DNA from: Alteromonas portus
GTDB taxonomy: Bacteria > Pseudomonadota > Gammaproteobacteria > Enterobacterales > Alteromonadaceae
Assembly (NCBI RefSeq): GCF_005117025.1
Contig: NZ_SWCO01000012.1
Span: forward strand, 62,001-126,000
DNA: 64,000 nucleotides
Reading direction: 5' to 3'
In this document: piece after piece, positions 42,650-51,637 of the stretch
Layout of the letters: each line of letters starts with the position of its first letter
How positions within the stretch are numbered: the first letter of the stretch is position 1
Translations under genes and position numbers: made by a program
The notes under the pieces: generated by a model
Told to the model about the DNA's origin: nothing
Databases searched by the model: none
Seen by the model: only the letters and a program-made list of their open reading frames with translations

Positions 42650-42952
42650 GTTTTACTCTCGTTTATATTTCTTTTTAACAAGCCTTGCGGCGGTGTTGTC
42701 CCGATATTTTTTTGTAAGAGTAACGGTCGACGTGAACTGCATATCGATTGCCACTGGGGTGCAAGCCAAAGGCAGGACTGGAGAGGAACTGCCGAAGGCT
42801 TGCGGTTTAAAATTGTTATTATTGATGGCTCACTGTTAAGCCTAATTTTCTGTTCTTTTACCTGCTGTAAATAGCGAGTTGCCATGAGGGCTGCCTAGCT
42901 ATTTCGCGGGGGCAAAGTTCTCATGGTCAGTTAAAACCAATACACCAAGGTA
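42650..42952. other. Intergenic leader of the TonB-dependent receptor gene
   Basis: No gene is seen in these 303 bases. An imperfect hairpin at 42761-42803 has arms GCAAGCCAAAGGCAG and CTGCCGAAGGCTTGC with a three-base internal mismatch. It lies about 110 bases before the receptor start and could be a partial terminator after mmsA or an RNA control element. Confidence 0.5.
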
Positions 42953-44443
42953 TTAACTTGGAAATGAAAAACTCACGCCTTCTCGAACGCCACTTGAAGG
43001 CCAACGCTGAGTAATAGTTTTGCGTTTGGTGTAAAAGCGTACGCCATCCGGGCCATATGCGTGAAGGTCACCAAAGAGTGAGCGCTTCCACCCACCAAAG
43101 CTGTGATAAGACACGGGCACGGGCAGTGGTACGTTTATGCCTACCATGCCCACTTGGATATTGTCTGAGAAGTAACGGGCAGCCTCGCCATCACGGGTGA
43201 AAATACAGGTACCATTGCCGTACTCATGGTTGTCAATGAGTTGCATGGCTTGTTCCATACTGTCAACGCGCATGACTTGTAGTACAGGTCCAAAAATTTC
43301 AGCCTTGTAGCTGGCCATTTCAGGCGTAACCTTGTCGATAAGCGTTGCACCTAAGAAGAACCCCGTCTCGTAGCCTTCTACGCTAGGGTCTCTGCCATCT
43401 ACGACCACATCTGCGCCTTGCTCAGCCGCACTGCTAATGTACCCTTCTACTTTCTCTTTGTGCTGAAGAGTAATAAGCGGACCGAAATCGTTAGTCGCAT
43501 CGTCAAAAGCCCCTACTTTTAAGCCTTTCATGGCTGATTGCATTTTATCTACAATTTCATCTGCCACTTTATCGCCTACGGCAACCACGACAGACAACGC
43601 CATGCAGCGCTCGCCTGACGAGCCAAAAGCAGCACCTAAAAGCTGATTCACTGCGTTGTCGATGTCGGCATCAGGCATTACAATAGCGTGATTTTTAGCG
43701 CCACCTAATGCTTGGCAGCGCTTGCCATTAGCATTGGCTTTCGAATAGATGTATTCGGCGATGGGCGTTGAACCCACAAAACTCACCGCTTTAATGCGCT
43801 CGTCATCTAGTATTTGATCAACCGCTTCTTTGTCGCCGTTTATAACGTTAAAAACGCCGTCGGGTAGCCCTGCTTCTTTGAGTAGCTTGGCTAAGTAAAT
43901 GGCGCAGCTTGGATCTCGCTCAGAGGGTTTTAAAACAAAGGTGTTGCCGCATACAATGGCAAGCGGAAACATCCAAAGGGCCACCATGGCCGGAAAGTTA
44001 AATGGTGTAATTCCCGCCACCACGCCAAGAGGCTGAAACTCGCTCCAAGAGTCTATGCTTGGCCCAACATTTTTACTGTGCTCGCCCTTTAACAACTGGG
44101 GTGCACCACAGGCAAACTCAACATTCTCGATACCGCGCTGTAATTCGCCTGCCGCGTCGTGGCTTATCTTGCCGTGCTCCGCACCAATTAACGCAATAAT
44201 TTCATCGGCATGCTCTTCAAGTAAGCTTTTAAATTTGAACATAACGCGAGCGCGCTTACTCACTGGCGTATTACGCCACTCAACAAACGCATTTTGCGCG
44301 CTGACGATAGCGTCGTTTACCGTCGCTTTTGATGCCAGTAAAACCAGCTTTTCTGCCTCGCCCGTCGCTGGGTTATAAACATCTTGCATGCGCCCCTTTG
44401 GGGTACAGGTTTCACCGTTAATAAAGTGGCCTACTACTTTCAT
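42953..44443 (-). CDS. mmsA: CoA-acylating (methyl)malonate-semialdehyde dehydrogenase
   Basis: A 496-residue aldehyde dehydrogenase. The family turns methylmalonate or malonate semialdehyde plus NAD and CoA into propionyl- or acetyl-CoA and CO2. Signatures are ITPFNFPAMVALWMFPLA (about residues 143-160), FVGSTPIAEYIY (about 222-233), GAKNHAIVMPDA, and catalytic Cys in GSSGERCMAL (about 282). YHSFGGWKRSLFGD near the C-terminus is typical of MmsA. It lies 19 bases after rutF and in the same operon. Here its substrate is most likely the malonic semialdehyde made from uracil by the Rut enzymes. Confidence 0.93.
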   Translation of the reverse strand: MKVVGHFINGETCTPKGRMQDVYNPATGEAEKLVLLASKATVNDAIVSAQNAFVEWRNTPVSKRARVMFKFKSLLEEHADEIIALIGAEHGKISHDAAGELQRGIENVEFACGAPQLLKGEHSKNVGPSIDSWSEFQPLGVVAGITPFNFPAMVALWMFPLAIVCGNTFVLKPSERDPSCAIYLAKLLKEAGLPDGVFNVINGDKEAVDQILDDERIKAVSFVGSTPIAEYIYSKANANGKRCQALGGAKNHAIVMPDADIDNAVNQLLGAAFGSSGERCMALSVVVAVGDKVADEIVDKMQSAMKGLKVGAFDDATNDFGPLITLQHKEKVEGYISSAAEQGADVVVDGRDPSVEGYETGFFLGATLIDKVTPEMASYKAEIFGPVLQVMRVDSMEQAMQLIDNHEYGNGTCIFTRDGEAARYFSDNIQVGMVGINVPLPVPVSYHSFGGWKRSLFGDLHAYGPDGVRFYTKRKTITQRWPSSGVREGVSFSFPS

Positions 44444-44462
44444 TATTTGTCTAATCCTTTAA

Positions 44463-44993
44463 TTATGCGTCTTTGCACGCGCTGTGATAGCCGCGCTGAT
44501 AATACAAAAGCGCGTCGGCTTCTGGGTCTTGCTTGATATCCACCACCTGGCAAAAAATAACGTCGTGAGTGGCCACACTTTTAACGTCTGTAATAATGCA
44601 ATCGAAGCTAACTGCAGCATCGGCAAGCCTTGGGCAACCGGTCGTCGATTCCACCCAATCACCAATTTCAAAGCGTTCGTTCATGGGTGCTTTGCCACCA
44701 AACGTGTTTGAAATTAACTGATGCTGTGAGGTAAGGGTGTTGATAACCAAATGCGTGCTGTTTTTAAAAACCTGATGTACAGACGCACCGCGATTCAAAC
44801 AAACCAGCAAAGTTGCAGGGGTATCGCTTACGCTACATACGGCGGTCGCCGTGAAGCCTGCACGCCCTTCTGGGCCAGTGGTTGTAACGACGTTTACCGC
44901 TGCCGCTAAACTCGACATACCTTCTCGATAAGCTTCGGGAGTTACCGGGGGTAGCACTTCTGTTACTGCGTTTTTTATTGCTGTAATAGTCAT
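44463..44993 (-). CDS. rutF: Flavin reductase RutF
   Basis: A 176-residue NAD(P)H:FMN reductase that supplies reduced flavin to RutA. Family blocks are AYREGMSSLAAAVNVVTTTGPEGRAGFTATAVCSVS split over residues 21-56, then LLVCLNRGASVH (about 62-73), and SFDCIITDV with HDVIFCQVVDI (about 128-152). This is the flavin-reductase-like FMN-binding fold. AAAGGATAT precedes the ATG. It is followed closely by mmsA and preceded by rutE with a 22-base gap. Confidence 0.93.
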   Translation of the reverse strand: MTITAIKNAVTEVLPPVTPEAYREGMSSLAAAVNVVTTTGPEGRAGFTATAVCSVSDTPATLLVCLNRGASVHQVFKNSTHLVINTLTSQHQLISNTFGGKAPMNERFEIGDWVESTTGCPRLADAAVSFDCIITDVKSVATHDVIFCQVVDIKQDPEADALLYYQRGYHSACKDA

Positions 44994-45015
44994 ACAAATA
45001 TCCTTTAAGTTGGCG

Positions 45016-45636
45016 TTACACGATTTGGCAGGCTTGCTCGAAACTTAAACGAGGTAAGCGTTTATGTACTTTCTCTTTATCGCCGTAGCCAATGTTCAGT
45101 AAGAAATTCACCTTCCACGTGCTATCTGAAAAGAAAGTCTCGTTGAGTAATGTGGGGTTGAAACCAGACATGGCGCCAGCGTCAAGGCCTAAGGCACGAA
45201 CGGCGCTTATTAAGTAAGCCCCTTGCATAGAACTATTGCGCATGGCAGTCTCATAGGCCGCTTCTGGGCTTGAAGTAAACCAGCTTTTCGCATCTGCATA
45301 AGGGAATAAGGTAGGAAGCTCTTCGTAGAACTCTTCGTCGTATGCCACAATAACCGTACAGGGTGCGGTCATGGTTTGCTCAACGTTACCGCTTGAAAGG
45401 CAAGGTTTGAGCTTTTCTCTCCCTTCATCTGAGGTAATGAAAACAAATCGCGCTGGACTACAATTTGCCGATGTCGAGCCTACTTTTACTAAGTCGTACA
45501 GCTGTTTCAACACGGCTTCTGAAATAGGTTTGTCGTGCCATTTGGTGTGGGTATGCGCATCGGTAAAGAGTTGGGCTAGTCCAGCCTCGTCAAGCGGGCT
45601 AGTTGCTTTAAACTCTGTATTTTGTGTATCAGTCAT
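45016..45636 (-). CDS. rutE: Malonic semialdehyde reductase RutE
   Basis: A 206-residue nitroreductase-fold oxidoreductase, near the 196 of E. coli RutE. It reduces malonic semialdehyde to 3-hydroxypropionate. The N-terminal [26 protein letters not shown] and [14 protein letters not shown] (about residues 55-68) are typical, and so is the later [18 protein letters not shown] (about 145-162). FMN is the expected cofactor. It is separated from rutD by a 178-base gap that may hold a secondary promoter; I saw no clear one. It forms the last catabolic step with rutF and mmsA downstream. Confidence 0.92.
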   Translation of the reverse strand: MTDTQNTEFKATSPLDEAGLAQLFTDAHTHTKWHDKPISEAVLKQLYDLVKVGSTSANCSPARFVFITSDEGREKLKPCLSSGNVEQTMTAPCTVIVAYDEEFYEELPTLFPYADAKSWFTSSPEAAYETAMRNSSMQGAYLISAVRALGLDAGAMSGFNPTLLNETFFSDSTWKVNFLLNIGYGDKEKVHKRLPRLSFEQACQIV

Positions 45637-45814
45637 TTTAAATTCATTCCAGTTTTATCAAATCTTTTAAACACTGCGCTATGTTTTCGTTTTTTACGCT
45701 TAGCGCTTTTTTAGCCATCACGTCATTGAGGCTGTAGCTTTGCAGCTTGTTTACAATGCATACGCCTCATCAGCTATAAAACACTCTAAAGCCAGATTCA
45801 GTGTCACGGGTACG

Positions 45815-46663
45815 TTAGGCCACTTGCCTCAAATACCCTCGCAACAGTTCATTAAACGCAATTGGGTTTGTGATGCTTGATGCATGCCCGCCGTATTCCA
45901 TCACCGACAATTCGGCGTTGGGCATAGCTTCAGCCAACATCTGTGAACGCTGCCACGGCACCAAGGTGTCGTCTTTGTTGGCAAGTGCTAGCGTTGACGT
46001 GGTGATGGTGTGCAAACTTTTATCGATATCGAACGCACTAAGAGCACCAATGCGGGCAAGCAGATTGTTTACGTCTGGGAAGTGGTTGAGTGAATGGGCC
46101 TCTTCCTCTTCCAAGTGGGCAGCATTTGCGGCTATCCAATCAGGCGGAAACAGCAGCAGCGCCTGAAGTTGCAGATACATGTCTTTTCTGTCTGCGGCCA
46201 ATAATGCTTTGCGTATGTTAAAGCAGCGCAATGTGTGCGGATTTGCACTGCTCCATGCGTTTACCAGTACTAAACTTTGTAAAAGCTTAGGTTCAGACAA
46301 AGCAAGCTCAAGCCCCACCAAACCACCCAGCGCGTGACCGACGAAATGGCACGCTTGCACTTCGAGTTTTTTAAGAAGTGCAGCGAGTTCATCCGCCATA
46401 TGTGAAATGCTGTAATTCGCTGGCAAGTCACCCACACTTTTGTTGGTGCCATAGTGATCGTAAGTGATCACTCTGTAGTCTTGGGCAAAGTCACCCAGTT
46501 GCGGCTGCCAAAATTTAGCTGCCCCGCCCAGCCCTGAACTAAACACAATCGTGGGGGCGTCGGGCGACGTTAGACCGTGTACTTCGTAATGTAACTTGTT
46601 ACGCATTTCGCCGTTCATTTCGCCGCTAATGTGGGCGTAGCCTGCCTGCGCATCAGAATGCAT
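45815..46663 (-). CDS. rutD: Alpha/beta-hydrolase RutD
   Basis: About 282 residues with the alpha/beta-hydrolase fold. In the Rut pathway RutD is thought to help aminoacrylate hydrolysis to malonic semialdehyde. At the nucleophile elbow the sequence is GHALGG (about residue 117). The usual Ser is replaced by Ala, which I recall is also true of E. coli RutD, so this is a family trait and not decay. The Asp block NKDDTLVPW and His block GGHASS are present. GTG at 46672 opens the frame, but ATG at 46663 follows AGGTGA with five-base spacing and is preferred. Confidence 0.92.
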   Translation of the reverse strand: MHSDAQAGYAHISGEMNGEMRNKLHYEVHGLTSPDAPTIVFSSGLGGAAKFWQPQLGDFAQDYRVITYDHYGTNKSVGDLPANYSISHMADELAALLKKLEVQACHFVGHALGGLVGLELALSEPKLLQSLVLVNAWSSANPHTLRCFNIRKALLAADRKDMYLQLQALLLFPPDWIAANAAHLEEEEAHSLNHFPDVNNLLARIGALSAFDIDKSLHTITTSTLALANKDDTLVPWQRSQMLAEAMPNAELSVMEYGGHASSITNPIAFNELLRGYLRQVA

Positions 46664-46721
46664 AAAGCTCACCTATATAAAACCAATGGGCGTAGTTCAT
46701 GGGTAGTCCAAACATAACCGT

Positions 46722-47105
46722 CTACCCAATGTGCGCTACAGATGCGATTTCAATTAAGGCCTCTGGCTTTACCAGCCCAACTTTAATGCAGTAGCGCGCC
46801 GGCTTTTCACCTGGAAAGTATTCGGCGTACACCTTGTTTACCGCGGCGTAGTCATCCCAATCGGTAATGAAAATTGAGTTGAAGGTGACGTCATCCATAG
46901 TGCCGCCTGCTTCTTCGATGACGCTTTTAATGGTTTCTAAAACGTGGCGCGTTTGTGCCTCAGCATCGCCCACGTGGACTACATCGTTGTTTTCGTCAAA
47001 CGGTAAGGTACCTGACACATACAGAATATTGTCAGCCATAGAGCCTGGAACAAAAGGGGCTATTGGCGTTGATGTACCTGCTGGAATAATGGCTTTCTTT
47101 GGCAT
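46722..47105 (-). CDS. rutC: RidA-family protein RutC
   Basis: About 127 residues, the normal length of RutC/RidA. It accelerates deamination of the aminoacrylate-type intermediate. [17 protein letters not shown] (about residues 21-37), [12 protein letters not shown] and the C-terminal arginine-containing [19 protein letters not shown] are family features. The frame opens at 47138, but MPKKAI at 47105 follows AAAGGATAAG and gives the standard N-terminus, so I place the start there. A 132-base gap separates it from rutB. Confidence 0.93.
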   Translation of the reverse strand: MPKKAIIPAGTSTPIAPFVPGSMADNILYVSGTLPFDENNDVVHVGDAEAQTRHVLETIKSVIEEAGGTMDDVTFNSIFITDWDDYAAVNKVYAEYFPGEKPARYCIKVGLVKPEALIEIASVAHIG

Positions 47106-47237
47106 GTTCTTATCCTTTCCATTGCGCTTTCTATGCATTGCTGCCTAGCGCCTATAAATGGTTTATTTCAAATCGTGCAAACTGATTTATCGCGTTGTTT
47201 TTGTCTGCGTGGCTAGTAGATGCTAAGAAGAAAGCAC

Positions 47238-47972
47238 CTAACTCGCCCCTTCAAACACTTCACAAAACTGCGCGGTAGTAGACACCCACCCGAAAAACGT
47301 CTGAATGTTGAAAAGTGAGGCCTCGTGAATATCTGGCGGGCCAGCTTGATATGCCGCATCGGCCAGCACCACACCAAAATATTCCAGGTGAAAGCCATCG
47401 CGCAGCGTCGACTCCACACACACGTTAGTGGCAATGCCGGTAAACACTAAGTTGCGAATACCGCGTGCGCGCAGCATGCTGTCTAAATTAGTATTGTAAA
47501 AACCGCTGTAACGGGTTTTCGGTATAACGATGTCGCCATCTTGAGGCTTTAGGGCATCGACAAGCGCGTAATCCCATGTCCCCTTGGCGAGCAAACTGCC
47601 CTTAAGTTCTGGTTGTTTACGCATGGTTTTAAGGGCATTAGATTTGTACCAGTTCGGCGAACCTGGGCCGCCTGCCTCTTTATAGTCGGCATCCCACCCA
47701 TTTTGTAAAAACACCACAGGCATACCAGCAGCCCGTGCGGTTTCCAGTACCTTAACGGTATTCTCAATGACTGGTGCCGTGGTAGACACATCAAAACCCG
47801 CTTTATCTAAGTAACCGTTTTTACTGGCATAAGCGTTTTGCAAATCCACCACTATTACAGCAGTTTCCGCAGGGTTTAACGTCAACGGTTCAGGCTTAGC
47901 TGGTAGTACGGGCTGCCCTGTTTGACGTGCTTGAAAGCACCCTGACACTTCAAATACTTCACCGGCAGACAT
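47238..47972 (-). CDS. rutB: Ureidoacrylate amidohydrolase RutB
   Basis: A 244-residue isochorismatase-fold enzyme that hydrolyses peroxyureidoacrylate/ureidoacrylate to release carbamate. The catalytic triad is Asp in [10 protein letters not shown] (about residue 43), Lys in [13 protein letters not shown] (about 151) and Cys in [15 protein letters not shown] (about 184). Length and motif spacing agree with E. coli RutB. Its ATG shares a base with the rutA stop (TAATG), so the two are translationally coupled. Confidence 0.95.
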   Translation of the reverse strand: MSAGEVFEVSGCFQARQTGQPVLPAKPEPLTLNPAETAVIVVDLQNAYASKNGYLDKAGFDVSTTAPVIENTVKVLETARAAGMPVVFLQNGWDADYKEAGGPGSPNWYKSNALKTMRKQPELKGSLLAKGTWDYALVDALKPQDGDIVIPKTRYSGFYNTNLDSMLRARGIRNLVFTGIATNVCVESTLRDGFHLEYFGVVLADAAYQAGPPDIHEASLFNIQTFFGWVSTTAQFCEVFEGAS

Positions 47973-49060
47973 TAGGCTGCTCCCGATGTTTCAAGTAGAT
48001 GCTGACGGGACTTCATTAACGGCTGAATTTTAGTGCCGAAATCATCCATACCTTTAAGGAAGTCATCAAAGGTAAGCAATACACCTTCACAGCCTGGCAC
48101 TGTGGCTATTTCATCAAGCATAGAAGCGACTGATTCGTAAGAACCAACAAGGGTACCCATATTCAGGTTTACTGCTGAGGTTGGGTTGGTCATGTCTCGG
48201 ATATTAGTGTCTTTACCCGATTTCTTATCAGCGGCCCCTTGCGTTGCCATCCAATCTAACGCTGACTGATCTTTACCTTCTTTATAGCTTTCCCATTTAG
48301 CCATCGCTGCTTCGTCGGTTTCATCAGCAATGACCATGATAAGTACCGCAGAGCCAACGCTGCGACCGTGCTTTTCAGCCGCTTCGGTTAAGCGCGCTGC
48401 TGTGGGTGCGAAAGCGGTAGGTGTATTCACACCTTTACCGAAACAGAAGTTATAGTCGGCATGACGGGCCGAGAAATCCATACCAGCCGCACTTTGGCCC
48501 GCACAGATGAGAGGAATTTTTCGCTGTGGTTTAGGTAGCATACGGCAGTCATCCATTTGGAAATGCTCACCTTTAAAGTCGCTTTTTCCGGTTTCCCACA
48601 ACTCTTTCACTACTTTGATGTACTCATCTAAATATTCGTAGCGGTTACCGAAAAATTCATCGCCCGGCCACATGCCCATTTGTGAGTATTCAGGGCGTTG
48701 CCAGCCAGTCACTAGGTTTACGCCAAAACGACCGTTAGAAATAGAATCGATAGTAGTCGCCATGCGCGCCATGATCGCAGGCGGTAAGACTAACGTGGCA
48801 GCCGTAGCATACAGCTGTATTTTTGAGGTAACGGCCGCAAGACCAGCCATTAACGTAAACGACTCTAAGTTGTAGTCCCAAAATTCAGTTTCACCGCCAA
48901 AACCGCGAAGTTTGATCATAGAGAGCGCAAAGTCCATATCGTACTTTTCAGCCTTCATTACAATCTCTTTGTTGAGATCGAATGATGGTTTGAACTGAGG
49001 CGAATTTTTAGAAATTAACCAGCCGTTGTTACCAATCGGAATAAATACACCTATATCCAT
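47972..49060 (-). CDS. rutA: Pyrimidine monooxygenase RutA
   Basis: A 362-residue luciferase-like flavin monooxygenase that opens the uracil ring between N3 and C4 using reduced FMN and O2. The N-terminus is [17 protein letters not shown], followed by [19 protein letters not shown] (about residues 44-62), [17 protein letters not shown] (about 133-149) and [15 protein letters not shown] (about 194-208). All match the RutA branch. AGAGGG precedes the ATG. It is first in the rut operon, divergent from rutR, and its reduced flavin should come from RutF encoded downstream. Confidence 0.95.
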   Translation of the reverse strand: MDIGVFIPIGNNGWLISKNSPQFKPSFDLNKEIVMKAEKYDMDFALSMIKLRGFGGETEFWDYNLESFTLMAGLAAVTSKIQLYATAATLVLPPAIMARMATTIDSISNGRFGVNLVTGWQRPEYSQMGMWPGDEFFGNRYEYLDEYIKVVKELWETGKSDFKGEHFQMDDCRMLPKPQRKIPLICAGQSAAGMDFSARHADYNFCFGKGVNTPTAFAPTAARLTEAAEKHGRSVGSAVLIMVIADETDEAAMAKWESYKEGKDQSALDWMATQGAADKKSGKDTNIRDMTNPTSAVNLNMGTLVGSYESVASMLDEIATVPGCEGVLLTFDDFLKGMDDFGTKIQPLMKSRQHLLETSGAA

Positions 49061-49369
49061 GTTGTTCCCTCTGCTTGTCTGCGTTTTAAGCGGTTTACCC
49101 CGCTTTTTTTAAGGTTGCCGAATTCAAAACATTGAAGTGGCGGTATACATAGTAAACAGCATAAAGCAGGCCAATTTATTTATTTGTTAATTTTCATGGG
49201 CTTACAAAATCCACACCTTGAAATTAGACCTATTGGTTCAATTTGGAACACCCAGTCCAGTGCAACTGAACTTAATTGGTGCATATTTGTGCAAATGGGT
49301 TTATAGGTTAGAAAACTGCGCGTAAACTATGCGCCAGATTGCAGAAATCCGGTTAAGAAGAATTGAGTA
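49061..49369. promoter_or_regulatory. Divergent rutA-rutR control region
   Basis: 309 bases without a gene. It must hold both promoters. It contains a candidate RutR site at 49225-49241 and, in the rutA leader, a terminator-like hairpin read on the plus strand at 49088-49110 (AAGCGG, TTTACC, CCGCTT, T-run). No firm -35/-10 pair could be assigned on either strand. Confidence 0.7.
49225..49241. promoter_or_regulatory. Candidate RutR operator
   Basis: TAGACCTATTGGTTCAA resembles the E. coli RutR consensus TTGACCANNTGGTCAA as I recall it. Ten of the first 13 positions fit, with one extra T in the right arm. Its location between rutA and rutR suits the role. Confidence 0.4.
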
Positions 49370-50041
49370 GTGAGTAAATCTGAAGACCAACTAAGTACAA
49401 AAACAGCAAGAGCTTTTAGCCCTACTACCCAGAAACGAAGAGAAAAGGCGCTATTAGAAAAGCGCACCCGCATTATGGATGCTGCCCTTTCTCTGTTTTC
49501 AAAAAACGGCGTAAGTGGCACAACGGTAGAACAAGTATCGGAATTAGCGAATGTCTCAAAAAGTAACTTACTGTATTACTTTAAAAGTAAAGACGGCCTT
49601 TATTTGTCAGTTATCACTCACCTATTAGATGTGTGGCTAACGCCACTGCAAAGCTTTTCAGCAGAACAAGCGCCCATAGAAACCCTAAGCGACTACATTA
49701 AAGTAAAACTTGAAATGTCGAGAGACAACCCCGCTGAATCTAAGCTTTTTTGTATGGAAGTGGTACAAGGTGCACCGCTTTTAATCAAGGAATTAGAAAC
49801 GCCGCTTAAAGCATTGCTGGATGCGAAAAGTGCCGTTATTAACGAATGGATAGAAGCGGGTAAGTTAAAGCCTGTAGACCCATTACATTTGATTTTCAGC
49901 ATTTGGGCCATTACGCAGCACTACGCCGATTTCAGCGTGCAGATTAAAGCGGTCACCGGAAAAGATTTGAGCGATCCGGACTTCTTCGATAGCACGCTTA
50001 GTAACATTCAGCACATTATTTTAGATGGGCTGAAGCCTTAA
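49370..50041 (+). CDS. rutR: TetR-family pyrimidine regulator RutR
   Basis: A 223-residue TetR-type repressor. The HTH at about residues 33-78 reads [21 protein letters not shown], split by the turn, then [22 protein letters not shown], very close to RutR. The C-terminal ligand domain includes [14 protein letters not shown] and [13 protein letters not shown], typical of RutR, which binds uracil or thymine. The start is GTG at 49370. It is divergent from rutA and expected to repress the rut operon until pyrimidine is present. A GTCAGAG hairpin follows six bases after the stop. Confidence 0.93.
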   Translation: MSKSEDQLSTKTARAFSPTTQKRREKALLEKRTRIMDAALSLFSKNGVSGTTVEQVSELANVSKSNLLYYFKSKDGLYLSVITHLLDVWLTPLQSFSAEQAPIETLSDYIKVKLEMSRDNPAESKLFCMEVVQGAPLLIKELETPLKALLDAKSAVINEWIEAGKLKPVDPLHLIFSIWAITQHYADFSVQIKAVTGKDLSDPDFFDSTLSNIQHIILDGLKP

Positions 50042-50046
50042 ATGGA

Positions 50047-50078
50047 AATGGGGTCAGAGTAATGACTCTGACCCCATT
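50047..50078. repeat. GTCAGAG repeat, minimal hairpin after rutR
   Basis: AATGGGGTCAGAGT, loop AATG, then the exact 14-base reverse complement. It lies directly after the rutR stop and may act as its 3' hairpin. Confidence 0.93.
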
Positions 50079-50126
50079 GTTTGTGATAAACTAAAACATA
50101 GAGTAAATGCAAATCAGCGGCACATT

Positions 50127-50345
50127 ATGGACCAACAACCCAACAATCCCCTACACGGCTTAACGCTTGAAAAAATTGTGACACAACTTCATGAGCGCTA
50201 CGGTTGGGACGGGTTGTATTACCGTATAAGAGTGAACTGCTTTAACAACGACCCTTCGATTAAATCTTCTCTTAAGTTTCTTAGAAAGACCCAGTGGGCG
50301 CGAGACAAAGTAGAACAGCTCTATATTCAAACGTTTAGTGATTAG
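50127..50345 (+). CDS. VF530-family small protein
   Basis: A 72-residue protein. The segment [24 protein letters not shown] (residues 7-30, quoted in part) and [22 protein letters not shown] are characteristic of the VF530/DUF2132 family, first noted in Vibrio fischeri. Some members are described as DNA-binding, but the function is not settled. It is all helical, without signal peptide. It stands alone between rutR and the converging metallohydrolase, bracketed by an intact GTCAGAG hairpin upstream and a decayed arm downstream. Confidence 0.88.
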   Translation: MDQQPNNPLHGLTLEKIVTQLHERYGWDGLYYRIRVNCFNNDPSIKSSLKFLRKTQWARDKVEQLYIQTFSD

Positions 50346-50361
50346 AATAGCGTAGCGTTTT

Positions 50362-50372
50362 ACACTGACCCC
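50362..50372 (-). repeat. Degenerate GTCAGAG right arm
   Basis: ACACTGACCCC followed by ATTATTT, one base off the ACTCTGACCCC arm, 17 bases after the VF530-type gene. It has no left partner and looks like a remnant. Confidence 0.6.
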
Positions 50373-50384
50373 ATTATTTCTAGC

Positions 50385-51275
50385 CTAAGCGTCTTTGTAG
50401 AGTGTAGTTATCCACTTCTCTTCGGTAATAAAGTTCCAGCTCCAATCAGCCCACTTTTCATCCAAGCCCATCGCTTTAACTTCATCAAGGGTTTTGCCGT
50501 CCTGCTTAAGTGCCTTAACGTAGTTGAACGTTTCGCTGATCATAGCTAAAAACGCGGTGTATTCTTGTTTGTTACTAATGTCACCGTGACCGGGAATGAT
50601 AATGGTCTGGTCATTTATTTTTGCCAGCAACTGCTCTACCGATTCCATGTAGCCTTCTACATTGCCACCTGCACCTTGGTCAATGTAGGGAAAACGACCA
50701 TTGAAGAATAAGTCGCCCGTGTGCATAACGTTGGGTTGCTCAAACCACACTACGCTATCGCCATCAGTGTGACCTACCGCTAAATGCATTACATGCAGGG
50801 TTTCACCATTAAAGTAAATTTTTATCCCATCTTCATAGGTAATGGTTGGCAGGGCTTCGGGCTTTATCTTCTCGTCGTTGGCTAGCCGAATGCGCACATT
50901 CTCATGGGCAAGAATAGTTGCCCCCTTATGACTATGGAAAAATGCATTAGAACCTGTGTGATCGCCGTGATAATGCGTATTTATCACATATTTAGGCTTA
51001 TCGCTGCCTAGTTCACCAAGCTGTGCTGCTATTTTTTCAGCCAGTGGCGCAAATTGATCGTCGATGATAAGAACACCGTCTTCCCCAGCTGATACGCCAA
51101 TATTTCCACCTGCGCCTGTAAGCATGTGCACAGAGCCTTTTATCGCGGTTGCCTTTACTTCAACATCGGCGAACCTGTCTTGTGCATTTGCGGGATGAAC
51201 CGATGAATAAATTAACGGGCTTGCAGCTAAGAGTGCGGCCATGATGTGGGCGCTAAAACGAGGGGCAGTTTTCAT
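50385..51275 (-). CDS. Exported metallo-beta-lactamase-fold hydrolase
   Basis: A 296-residue protein with a signal peptide ending ANAQD (about residue 32). The zinc motif is THYHGDHTGSN (about 100-110). A His follows in AVGHTDGDSV (about 166), Asp in MHTGDLFFNG (about 186), and the last His in IIPGHGDIS (about 226). The ligand set lacks the Cys of B1 beta-lactamases. Its context fits the periplasmic SoxH/quinoprotein-relay-like group more than a true beta-lactamase. Substrate unknown. AAGGAAAT precedes the ATG. It follows the DUF1653 gene on the same strand after 63 bases. Confidence 0.87.
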   Translation of the reverse strand: MKTAPRFSAHIMAALLAASPLIYSSVHPANAQDRFADVEVKATAIKGSVHMLTGAGGNIGVSAGEDGVLIIDDQFAPLAEKIAAQLGELGSDKPKYVINTHYHGDHTGSNAFFHSHKGATILAHENVRIRLANDEKIKPEALPTITYEDGIKIYFNGETLHVMHLAVGHTDGDSVVWFEQPNVMHTGDLFFNGRFPYIDQGAGGNVEGYMESVEQLLAKINDQTIIIPGHGDISNKQEYTAFLAMISETFNYVKALKQDGKTLDEVKAMGLDEKWADWSWNFITEEKWITTLYKDA

Positions 51276-51338
51276 TATTATTTCCTTGTAAGAAGCCTGT
51301 TTAAATAAGACCTTTTACACTATGACCTAATTTCACAA

Positions 51339-51587
51339 TTAGATCATTTTTTCATCTTCAGGGATATTACCTACATAAGCAAAACGAGGGAGTGTCTCTC
51401 CGTCTTTTTCTACTGACTCTAAAAACATATCCAGTGGGCGAACCCATAACGCCTTTTCGCCATAACACGGCCGATATACCACTAGCTTGCTTTCGTCTTC
51501 TGAGTGGGTGGCGACTTCGTAAACATCGTATAAATTGCCTTTATAATGCTTGTAACGACCGGGGGTTTTAAGTTGTTTTGAGTCCAT
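51339..51587 (-). CDS. DUF1653 protein
   Basis: An 82-residue protein. PGRYKHYKGNLYDVYEVATHSE, followed by VVYRPCYGEKALWVRPLDMF, is the compact beta-rich DUF1653 domain. Its function is unknown to me. It contains no membrane segment. GAAGGTCACT before the ATG gives a usable ribosome site. It lies 50 bases downstream of dinB on the same strand, so SOS-linked read-through is possible. Confidence 0.88.
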   Translation of the reverse strand: MDSKQLKTPGRYKHYKGNLYDVYEVATHSEDESKLVVYRPCYGEKALWVRPLDMFLESVEKDGETLPRFAYVGNIPEDEKMI

Positions 51588-51637
51588 AGTGACCTTCGAG
51601 ATATATGTTGCGTCAGAGAATAAGGCGCTAGTGTTAA

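Noticed and set aside
46320..46345. Missing nucleophile in RutD as a sign of a decayed enzyme
   Set aside because: GHALGG without Ser is, as I recall, normal for RutD including the E. coli protein, so it is a family feature.
50385..51275. Beta-lactamase (resistance gene)
   Set aside because: The zinc-ligand pattern and C-terminal extension fit general exported metallo-hydrolases, and there is no resistance-gene context.
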